Assembly (NCBI GenBank): GCA_905116865.2
Contig: CAJHNH020006201.1
Span: forward strand, 372,001-436,000
DNA length: 64,000 bases
Direction: 5' to 3'
Origin: Candidula unifasciata
Lineage: Eukaryota; Mollusca; Gastropoda; Stylommatophora; Geomitridae
Shown here: one piece after another, positions 26,901-38,900 of the stretch
How the letters are laid out: every line of letters begins with the position of its first letter
Numbering within the stretch: the stretch's first letter is position 1
Notes under the pieces: generated by a model
Database searches by the model: none
Seen by the model: only the letters and a program-made list of their open reading frames with translations
What the model was told of the DNA's origin: nothing
Translations under genes and position numbers: made by a program

Positions 26901-29900
26901 AATGACTGTATGCCTTACCAGGTTGCCTTGATTACATAGTTGACAAACATTTGTGAAATTATCTTGATAACACAAGATTCTGATATATTTTTAGGCTACG
27001 TATCAGGACCCAACTGAAGTCATGTCGCGGAATGTTCACCTCAACCCAAACTTTGTGACTAGTAGCCAGCCCGCAAGTATCCAGATGTTGGGGAGCAAAT
27101 ATTACTCACCAACCAATTCTTTCATTTCAGTAACAACCTCCACTTACCACCCTCAAGTAAGTGCAGTGGTTTTGTAAACTTCTGTAATTGTTATCATGTT
27201 TCCTGGACAGACCAATCTGTTTGCCTTATTTGGCAGCTGGTCTTGGAGGGAAGCTCCAACAAGTGGACAGACAGCTCTGCTATTCTGACCCAGCAGCTTC
27301 TGCAGCATGCTTTGTTCCAATTCTCTTGGTGTTAGTTCCCTTTGGAACTACAACAGTCTTTTACATGCTCAGTCTACGAAGGCTCAGGTAGCTGGGTCAC
27401 ACCTGGAGAATGGAGGATGGCAGAGTCCCTAAGGATATCCTTTATGGTGAATTAAAGGCAGGAAGAAGATGTCGAGGCAAACATCTACTGCGATATAAAG
27501 CTACTGCGATATAAAGATGTGTGCAAGCAGGACCTGAATGATACAGGTATTGAGGTGGACTCATGGGAACAAAATACCCTGGATCGTGTTGTGTGGAAAG
27601 GGCATATCAGGAGCGGAATGAGAGAGAAAGAAGAAATGATTGCTGAAAGGATGAGAGCTGAGTGTCTGAAAAGAAATCCTATGCTATCATTGTGAAAGAC
27701 TTTTCTTGACACAGACGGGTCTTGTTAGTCACACTCACAATCGCCATGGGCTGTGAGTCCCATGCTTAACGCAATATAACATTGTTGTCTGGAAAGGCGG
27801 AAAGGTGCCAAATATCACTTCCCTCTGGAGTAAACAAGACACGCCGAGTGAGGGATCATGCTGTATGGACAACACAATACTGCCCAGGCTTTGTGCTGTG
27901 AAGAGGAGGAGCTTCATCCCTGGAATTAATGGCTCATCACCATTTTCAGAGATTCCCATGCCTCCTTCTAACACGGTATTTCACCGTCATCTGGAAAGAC
28001 AGAAGGGTACCAACAAGGCTCACACTGAGAGTGGCTTATGTGAGAAACCCAGGTTAGAATTCTTGGTAAGGCTGTGGATTTCTCTAGAGGGTGGGGGGGG
28101 GGGGGGGGGGGGGAGGGGGGTGATAAAATCCTAAGCTGCACAGTCTGTGGCAACAGCACTAGCCATGTGGACCTAACTCGTCTGGCTCATATACCCCTCC
28201 CCCTTGCCGAAACCAGCAAAAGTGGTAAATACAGACAGTCACTGGCAGTTGGCAGTGTGTCGTTGCTTGCTAAACATTACTGTGTCCATCCAGTTTTCCA
28301 AATCAATGCCAAGTGCTCTGCTACCAAATCTTTTGTAGCTGACTTTAAACAAAACAAAAACTTTGTTAGAATTATGATACTATGTTCACAACACCTGTAA
28401 GTCACAGAAGACAAGAGTAAATGTACATGGCGATTATTTATACCTATACATTATAGTATGATCTTTTTCTTTCAGGTGAATGAATTCATGATATTCCATG
28501 TCACAGTCAGCCACTTTGTCCCACGGATATTTTTCCAGGTTACCCACAAGTTTTTCTCTTACTTTGGTTGCTATTTATTTATAACTTTTCTTAATATTTA
28601 CTATTTAGTAAGAGTTAAAGTCCGTGCTGAAATGGGAAAGTTGAGGGGGAACCACTCCTGTTGTTCAGTGGAACATCAGGATACAAGTTGAGTTCAGTTG
28701 ATTTAAGAACTGACATCACAGCACCCTCCACCTCATTACTGTCAAGTGGATACAATTTTACCTGGGTACAAGGTCAGGCTCGCCAATTATTTTTCCATAG
28801 AATACGAGGCGAAATTCAGACGAGATCTCTTAGGTTACCTGACACCTTCTTAGTAACTTTTAAATGGATTAGGTCAAAATATGACAGACAAAGAATGAAA
28901 TGGTTTGGCCATCTAGTGAGAGTGCAGTGAGACCAGACCTTTTACAGTAGAACATCTAGGAGGAAGGCGAGAGGAAGATCAAGAAAGAGGTGGATAAATG
29001 GTGTCGATGAAACTTGTAAAAAGTTGAGCAAATCCATCACTCAAGTCACCTGAGAAGCACAAGACAGATGCCAAAAACCACGACACTGGGTTACAACCTG
29101 GTATCAGTGAAATGAGAAAATAAGAAGGTCATTATAATATTTCCGAAGAGGGACAAGCCTGTCAACAAGGTACTTGATGATGATGAACTGTAGCATCATG
29201 TTGCAAGTAACCCCATTTTCCACTGCTGGAAAGAAGGAAAAAAAACCTAGTTTTTCCCTGTAGAAAAATGAAGTCCTTATCTTCAAAGCATGATTCACAT
29301 GGTTGACCACTGTGCAACCCACAGGGATCCTAATTATGTGAAAATGTTGCATGTGCTGGAACTAAATAGTCTAAAATGTGAAATATTGTTCTTACCAGAT
29401 ATATCTCTTTTCTCTTTCTTCCTCTATTTGTACTCTCCTCCTTCAGGTACCTTATCCACATTTTTGCAGAGGTGGTGGGGGTTTGGGGGAGGAAGAGAGA
29501 TATTCTGTGTGCTTTTTTTTTTCTTCTTTCACCTTGTACCTCAGCGAAGTGTCAGGGGGAGATGTAACATTCGTTGCTGAGCTCTGTGAAGAGCACAATT
29601 AAGACTGATGTTCATTTTTATAAGGCTGTTCTTAAAACCATCTTTTCTGTGGTCTTCCACTCGCTCTATAGCCGTTGTGACATTTTAGTGTTGCTTGCTG
29701 TGGCAGATAGTACCAGGGCATTCTTGTTAGATGTTCACATTACTTCATTTGTTGTTCTTTGATGACCTGTAAGACTGGCTTTATTCCTAGCATTCGTCTG
29801 ATTTCTTGATTTCGTATTATGTCTTTCCTTGAAAATCCTGCAGCTCTTCTAAGTGTAGTGGATTCCAGGTCACTGTGGCTTGGAAGGCAATGAAATAGCG

Positions 29901-32900
29901 GACATATTGGCCAGAAGCGGCAATGACATGGTACAACCAAATAGCAACTTAACCCATCAAGAGACGAAAACATTAATACAATCTAGTATCCAAGAAAGGT
30001 GGCTGGATACCCACACCAGATTTTCTCCCCAAGACTCACTTCATCGCCTCTCTAGAGAGGGACAGTGTATTATATTCAGAATAAGGACAGGGCACAACAG
30101 ATTTAGTCAACATATGTTCACATTTTTCAGTGGAAGAAATACGGAGACGTATCCCTGCAGCGTGGCACCCGAAAATGCTGAGCTCCAACACTGTCAGCTG
30201 TATGCTGACAACAGAGACGCAATCTGGCCTGTTCCAACAACAATGAAGACAAAACTGTATGGTACACCAGAGGATATGGACTGCGCGATAGCTTTCATAA
30301 AGGCTACCGGCCTCCTGATATACGTTTTCTGACAGAAGGGTCGAGAAGAAGAAGAAGATTGGAGGATGTAAGGGTCCACGTTTGGCACTGATAGCATAGT
30401 GTTGGCCAAAAAATATTCTGTGTGCTTTTTTCAAATGTCTTATATAAGTTGATCTTCATTAAAGCTGTTCTTGGTGCCATCATTCCGTTTGTTTTAATGT
30501 GGTCTTTCCCCTGCTCTGTGTTCATTCCTCAGCCTGGTGGTTGGCGGCCGAGTATTCTCATCAGAAGACCAATCATTTCCTCTGTGGCTCTTTAATGGAC
30601 TGCTGTTTGTTAATTGGAACCGCTGGCCGAATGGTTAAAACTCTAGGCTCTAATGCCCAGGGAGACCTGGGTTCAAATCCTTGATGAGGCTGGGTATTTT
30701 TTCCTGTCAGGGACAAAAATAAAATCCTCACCTTCACAGTCCATGGCGACAGCACTAGCCATGCGGCTTTAAATCCTCATGCTTAAAGTCCCCCCCCCCC
30801 CCCCCCCCTTCCCCCACGCCTGCACCGCAAAAGTGATATAATAAAGGCTGTAATTGGCAGAATTGGTTAATTATGTGAAATGGTACCCTACGCACAAGAA
30901 GCAGAAGGTGTAAACAAAAAAATCTTTTGCTTTAATTTAGTTATAATAAATAGTCGGGAAGCAATTCTTATCTATAAGTAGTCAAAAAAGAAATTGTTTT
31001 TTACAGCTGAAACCTGATGTGTAAATACATTTTATTCATAAATACATGGTGGTTCTGAATCAAGTGTTGGAACTCCTTATTGAAGTTATAATTTCCCATG
31101 TGGAATCTAAAGCCTCATTTTGGGGGAAATAAGAACAGACCCACTGCCCCTTGGCAGGCATGTTGTAAGTTGCAACTAAATCAGGGTTTGCTGAAATCAG
31201 GAGAGTTGGGTCAAAATGTGCAGACATTTATAGCACAGTTGAAAACTGCAGCACAGTTTGCTAACCAACCTTGTTAGGATGAACATAGAATAAAGTCACA
31301 TTTTAAACTTGTGGGAATGAAGAGTGGTCTTTGAAAGTTTTGACTTTTGGAAGTATGTTATCCCTGTGTGGGTTCAGAGCCTCATTGAGTATGTGCGTGC
31401 GCGCGTGTGTGTGTGCCTATGTGGGGGAGAAGAAGAAGAAGAAGAAGAAAAAGAATGAAGTCTGTTGTCATTTTCGTGTCTAAATCTCATGTGACAGTCA
31501 CGTCTCCACAGATTGTGTCGCAGTCAAACATCATAGATGGATATGAGCTAGAGATGACAACCAGACAAAAGACGTTCTCTATTGGACTCTCTCGGGCAAT
31601 GGTGCCAATGGCTCGCATTGTTGTTTATTACATCAGAGAGCCAGAGGAGATAGTTTCTGATGTCATGACATTCTTTGTCAATGGTACCCACCAGAATGAG
31701 GTGAGACTTAGTTTCTGATGACCTGACGTTCTTTCTCAGTGGTACCCACCAGAATGAGGTGAGACTTAGTTTCTGATGTCCTGAAATTCATTGGCAATGA
31801 ATCTGCCAGAAAAGAAGAGGCATGTTCTAATGTTCTTTGGAGCCCATCAGAATAAGATAAATCTTGTTTTAATTCTCCTTACCAACACAATACTGCACAT
31901 AGACAATATGAGTCCCCCAGTTATAACTTTGTTGGGGTCAGATGGGGTGTTAGTTGCTGTATTGGCTTGTCATCCATGGGGGGAAGGGGGAGGTTGATGT
32001 TGGTTTGGTTGCAGCCTGGAAGAGAAGTGAAGCAACAGACTGGGAGTTCTTTCTGAAGTTCTATACTTTTGGTTGATAGAAATCAACATAATAATATAAA
32101 ACTTGTCGGACTGGTAACACCTGTTATCCACATCGAAGAAGTTAGATATTAACTCGGTAGAGAGATTGAAGCGAGAGTACAGAAGGCAAATGCTATCACC
32201 TACTAGTTAGCCTCACTGCTTAGACACACAGATATCTCCCTTCCAGCAAAACAGCAGATGCTTAATAGCATCTTTATCCGTACTTTATGTTATCAGTGCC
32301 AAACATGGACAATGAAAAGAGCACTAGAACAGAAAATAACAATATTTGAAATATGCTGTCTCCACAAGATCACTAACAACACTAGACGAGACAGGGTCAG
32401 GAATACCAGCATTAGAGAGAAAGTTGGAATAAGACCATGTATGGATTATATTGGCAGCAAAGAATAAACTAGTTGGGCCATCTAGTAAGAATGCAGTCAG
32501 ACCAGACTACAATGGAGACTTTTTACAGTAGAACATTTGGCAGGAGGGCCAGAGAAATTCCCAGAAAGAGATGGATAAATGGTGTAGATAAAACCTGCAA
32601 AAAGTTGAACAAATCCATCACTCAAGCCACTTGAGGAGCGCAAGACAAATAAAGAAAACCATGACACTGTGCTGCAACCTGGTAAAAGTGAGACGACAAA
32701 AGAAGAAGAACAAACCACCAGAAAAATATGAGACTTGTTGGACTGGTAGTTGTTTTTGAATTCCTTATATTTTTTGTTGATAGAAACCATCAGAATAATA
32801 TGACTTGTGGTTGTTTTCATTATCGTTACCTATAGAGCACTCTATAGCTTAGTCGATGCGAACACTTCGTAATCCCGGGATGCCGGGTTCAATCCCAGCT

Positions 32901-35900
32901 GCGGACCATGCGCTTTGCGTTGGTTTCAACAGTGGTGTCAAGAAAGCCGACTGTCCAGAGAGCAATGGCAAACTACTGGACATAAATGTCTAGAAAACCC
33001 GCACAACAGCCAGGGGCTGTTGGGGTTGGTTCTGCAACGTCCTGTAAAGGATACACAACTAACCTTATAGAACACTGCAGGCTGGTATGAACATGGGTGA
33101 TGTGATATTATTGTCTTTTTAGATTAAACAGGGTGTCTGGGATTTTCCATATTGGTTTGCCATCCAGGAAGAGATTCTTGAATTCTCAGGGTAGGTCAAA
33201 CCTGTAGGTGTTTTCTGATGTTCTTATATTCTTTGAAATTCCTTTATATCTTTGATATTCCTCTACAGTGACATGGAAATGTAACACTACCCCACACCCC
33301 TATTTTTCACAGGTCAGGCTTGGAATCAATCGTGGTAAAGATTTCACTCGAAACACAGTTGAATTCAATGCAGAAGCTGATCCAGGTTCCTATCTGGCAT
33401 TTAGTGGCATGCTGGTTGATCTCTACAACCGAGGACTAAATGATGGCATTACAGAGTATAAGGTCTGCGTTGTTTGTGTGTGTCTGTGTAATGTGTGTAA
33501 CCAAAGTAACTTGTGTATGGTAGGGTCACTGATGTGTAAGAGGACATGCTCGAGGTATGCTGCTAATTTAATCATTTGAGACACAGTTACAAGTCTTCTT
33601 CTTCTTCTTCTTCTTCGCGTTCACCAGCTGTACACACTGGCGGAAGGTTCTGGTTGCTCATCCACTACTGAACTGCAGTCCTGCTCCAGAAGCTGAGTGT
33701 TGCGTGTGCATCAGTTTTACAGATCTCATTCTCTTGAATACAGACTGTTGGTTCCTTGCCTCTCCGGCAGATGCACTCCGACTTCAAAGGAAGCTCCCCA
33801 ATTAGTTGACTCTTACGACATGCTTTTGGGGAGGCAGTGGGTCTATTCTTGTTTTCCCCAGAATGGGGCCCCGAAACCCACACGGGGTGTTACAAGTCAA
33901 GAGGATTGATCTAATAGGACCAGGTGTTCCAGTTTAGCTTGGTCTCTCTTTAACTGTCTGCTGAGAGTGTTGCACAAAGCATGTGTTAAGTAGCTCCACC
34001 TATGATGCCCAGGGATCTACATAAAAACTACACTCGTAACCCAAACGGCAGATCTGTGCAATAAATCCACAACTTTCAGAGTGTAAGGTAAATGGCTTGA
34101 CCACTTGGCCTCCAAGTCCAGATTAGAAATTGTACCATAAAACAGATTGTGGGAACCGTACTTTGTGTCATTTACATTGAGAGTCAGAAGATCATATGAC
34201 ATGATCTTCCATGTGTGGGTTCTGGGGCCCCATTGTGGGGAAAACAAGAACAGATCCACTGCCTCCCAGCAAGCCTGTTGTGAGAATCAACTATTTGGGG
34301 CTTCCTTTGAAGTCAGAGTGCATCTGCCTGAGAGACAAGGAACCAGTAATCTGCATACAATTAAGTCAGATCTGTTAAACGGATGTGCACGCAACAGAGT
34401 TGGACAGCCAACCAGAACTTTCCACTGAGTTCACAGCCGGTGAACACTAAGAAGAAGAAGATATGGAATGGGCTTTTAGCTAGAATGCAGCTGCGGTCGC
34501 AGGCACTATGTTTAAGAAGAGCTGATAAGAACAAGATGGCGGCCCATACGGATGCTGATAGACAACATTAAAGACATTAGCTCAGTGCTGTACACAGAAG
34601 AACTCTGTAGGTCAGGCACACTGAATGCAGTACACGCTGTAGAGACTTTGAGCTGAAGGTATCAGAGACAGTCAACCGCCTGCTGGAAATGGGTAAACAA
34701 GGGCAAGCATTCAGAAACCAGTTGTGGACCAAAGAAAGGAGATATGTCAGACAGCTTCTGATGGATATGTTCAGCATGGAGATACTGAGAACGGCTAATG
34801 TGCTAGTATGTTCATACACACAGGTACCAAGTAACAAGAAGAACTCTGTTGTTCACAGAACAACATTATATGTAATGAATTATTCAAGTAACAGAAAGTG
34901 TAACAGCACTCATAGAAAGAAGTAGAAATTCCCGGCACAGTAACTATAGCTTTCAATTTTTATGTTGTCTAGTGTGTTCTTCTATCTTTCTACTTATTTC
35001 TATGAGTGCCGATCAATACACTTTCTGTTACTTGATTAATTCATAATATTTAACGGCCTCAAAGGTTCCCCCTCTGTTTATTTATATATATATATATAAA
35101 GGTTTTGAGAACTGGCGGGCTAAGTGGTTAGAGCAATGGGCTGTGATTCTGAAGACCAAGGTTTGATTCTCAATAAGGGATGGAGACTTTTTTTGTGTAG
35201 GGGCAACTAGCCTCTATTGTACTATTACACACACTTGATAGGATTGTCTTACCTTGTGTTGTTTGTTTGAACCCATACAGCTGATTGACGAACTGATGTC
35301 CTACGACGAGCCAGCAAATCACAGCTACAAGCAGTTGTGGCGAGTCGGAGACTCCGAGTATGAATACAACTTCTTCCATGGTTATGACTACGGCACTGAC
35401 GCAAACACAACTTTCCATGTGAGTCATCGAGTCATGCCAAGATGATTTAGCCATTTGTTACATGGTGAACAGTACAAAGAGTCTACGATTGTTAAGTATG
35501 GCTGGCACTAACTGCTGTTTAGAACCTTGAATTCAGACCCTAGTGTGCATACATATACACATACATAAACATATGCATACAGAGAAGATGGCATTGTGTG
35601 CAAAAGTGTATACATATTTATTATATGCAGAGGAAGACATATTATGTGCCAAAGAATTAATATTATATAAAGAGGGAGATATTTGAGGGAGAAATAAGGT
35701 TCTGCTTCTTGCTTTTCTAGCAGTGTTGACTAGTTGAGGGAGATATAAGGTTCTGTTTCTTGCTTTTCTAGCACTGTTGACTAGTTGAGGGAGATATAAG
35801 GTTCTGCTTCTTGCTTTTCTAGCACTGTTGACTAGTTGAGGGAGATATAAGGTTCTGTTTCTTGCTTTTCTAGCACTGTTGACTAGTTGAGGGAGATATA

Positions 35901-38900
35901 AGGTTTCTGTTTTTTTCTTGCTAGTTTTTCTAGCACTGTTGACTAGTTGAGGGAGATATAAGGTTCTATTTCTTGCTATTCTAGCACTGTTGACTAGTTG
36001 AGGGAGATATAAGGTTCTGTTTCTTGCTTTTCTAGCACTGTTGACTAGTTGAGAGAGATATAAGGTTCTGCTTCTTGCTTTTCTAGCACTGTTGACTAGT
36101 TGAGGGAGATATAAGGTTCTGCATCTTGCTTTTCTAGCACTGTTGACTAGTTGAGGGAGATATAAGGTTCTGGTTCTTGCTTTTCTAGCACTGTTGACTA
36201 GTTAGGGAGATATAAGGTTCTGTTTCTTGCTTTTCTAGCACTGTTGACTCGTTGGGACAAAACACAATAGCTTGTTTTTGTGTGTGGACCTTTTGGAGTG
36301 TTTTGTAAAAGATCACTTTTCATTGCTCCGGCACACCTCTGTGACTACTCCAGTTACTTTCAATTGTGTCTAGGGTATCGGTTTAGACCCTCTTAAACTT
36401 AGCTTTTATATAAAATGTCAAGCCCATCCTTCAACTCTTTAAGTCCCAGGGGGTTTAGCATCACAGGCCCAAGGGTAGTCAAAAGAGACATGAAATCGGC
36501 GCATCATGCATTCATTGGGCTTGTAGGTATTAACCTGTGAACGTATGATGTGTTTCTTGGGACTCAAAGAGTTAATGTTGACTTAAATTGTTTTTTATAT
36601 CATCATCTTCTAAATTCATTTTTTTATGCAGGATGTCAACTTTGATGGTTGTCACCATGACAGTGTCATTCTGACATCTTTACAGTATTAAAGTTTTTCA
36701 ATTCTAGATTTTCTGGGTCGACTGCTTTAAAACTGGCTTCTTTGGATACTCTATGCATGTAGTAAATTAGAGAGGAGATAGCACACATCCCTGCCTCACC
36801 CTGTATTGATACTCTTTTGTTTGTTATCCTCACAAATGTGCCATCTTCAGCTGTTCTCATTATCTTAAATTAAACTGTTTTGACGTATTCACAGTAATCT
36901 CACCTTTGTATTATCCTCATTAAAATATGTCATCTTCAACCATTCCTATTATGTTGAATGATATCATCTTTGCAGTAATCTCACTGATTTATTATCCTCA
37001 CGAAAACGTTTCATCCTCAGCCGCACCCATTATGTTAAATTATATCTTTTTGACATCGTCCCGGTCATCTAAACTTGATATTATCCTCACAATTATGGCA
37101 CTTCTTTATTTTAGCATTGATACCGTTGTGACGTTATCATCACAGTAATAGTAATGTCACAGTTCTCACTGTTGTTTAACCTCTTGACTGTTATCTTCAT
37201 TTAAAAAATATATTTAATTATTTCTCTTGTTCACCCAGAGTGCAGGGCTCATAGTTCTAACAGATGCTGACCTCATTCGAATACCAAGTAAGTTTTTTTT
37301 TTTAAGATTTAAAAACCAAACATTTGTTCACTTCTTTGAATTGAAGCATTTTATTTGAAAAATACTGATGTTTGTTTAGAATGTTACTTGTGAATTAAAA
37401 ATAATAAAAAAATAAAGCCATTGTTACTGTTACCACTTGGTGGTGTAGGGCAGGGAAGGGGATGGGAAGCATGGGAAATTGAAGGCCACATGGCTAGTTC
37501 ATTCACCACCTCGAACTGTAGAGGCTAGGATTTTTATTCTTTGCCTGCCCTGCGGCAGAAAGAATCTCAATCTCTTACAGAGGATCTTCTTGTTCTTCTT
37601 TGTTCACTGGTTGTAAGCTCTGACAGAAAGTTCATTTGGACTTTGGCTTGGCTTTGTGTCAGGGCATGAATTTTGCATGTACATTTTTTTAACTGGCTTA
37701 TTTGTGTGTAGTTGGTTGTCCTTGCTTTTTGGGCAAATGCACACCGACTTTGAAGGAAGTCCCCAATTAGTTGACTCCTCCCGCATGCTTGTGGAGGAGG
37801 CCCTAGGTCAATTCTTGTTGTCTTGGGGGTCCCAGAACCCACACGGAGATTATAGAGGATCAAACCCAGTTGTTTCTTGCTTGTAAATAAAATAATTCGT
37901 AACTCATTGAAAGGAAAATCCTGACTCCACATGGTAGGGAGTGAGAAAACGCACCACAATGTGGCAGACAGTTCAGGAGAATGAGTTTTTTGTGTGTGGC
38001 ACCTTTCTATCTTTCCATATAACACTGTTCCGTTGTGGTTGTAGGAAGGCATGGCAGTAACAGCCCATGGTGCTGGAAACTGTGACTATCAAACTCGCTT
38101 ATCTTAAGAAAAGTCTTCCAAATTAAAGCATGGGATGTCAGGAACATTTTGACAAGCACTCTTAACTCTTTCAGTCCCGAGGAACGCATCATACGTTCAT
38201 GGGTTACTACCTAGAAGTCCAGTAAATGCAAGATATGCCGATCTTACGACTGTCTTTACTACCCTTTGGCTCTCTGACGCCACCCCAGCCCCCCCTCCCC
38301 GACTGAAAGAGTTAACCCTTAACTGCTGCCTCTTGATATGCTTCCTAGGCACAGTTAAGGCCATAAATGAAATTCCTTTTCTCCCTAGCACAAAGCCTGG
38401 GTGGTAACCTAGAGACTGTTGCCCATCCTTCATGATCCCGCCTTGGCCAACCATGTCTACCCCAAAAGAAAGGTATCATCAATACTTTTGGAACAATGCA
38501 TGCTGTCGCATCAGAAGAGTGGTCTATCCACCTTTCGGAGCCTCCATCTTAGCCCAGCTGCCAGTCAAGGCTAAGGGCCTCATCTGCCCTGCCATAACAT
38601 GACATATTTTGGTTGCATTTTCTCTCAGTTGGACAAGGCTACTAATCTCCCAAACATGCTTCTCCACCCAAAGCCATTGGTATACTGTGGGATGTCAGGT
38701 TTGGTATACGCTACCCAACATTCAAATTTATTTTAAAAAAAGGGAATACTGATTATTGTTATATGGAAGATCAGTCATGCCTGAACACATCTTGACAACA
38801 GGAGACTAAGTACCCACTAAATAAATAAACACTTTTTTTTTTAGTATCCAGAAGCCACGGGTTATTAACCCTTAGGCTCGGTATTATAGATATATTATGG

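Noticed and set aside
30618..30690. tRNA gene
   Set aside because: Has A- and B-box-like sequence, but the stems do not pair and the body is shared with other SINE copies, so it is a SINE head.
33122..33188. Possible extra exon (IKQGVWDFPYWFAIQEEILE) between exons 13 and 14
   Set aside because: It would break the family alignment: exon 13 joins exon 14 directly (NGTHQNE-VRLGINRG) in frame. Its length also shifts the frame, and a similar stretch occurs at about 31940.
36666..36860. 64-codon minus-strand frame
   Set aside because: Falls in diverged tandem repeats; no motif.
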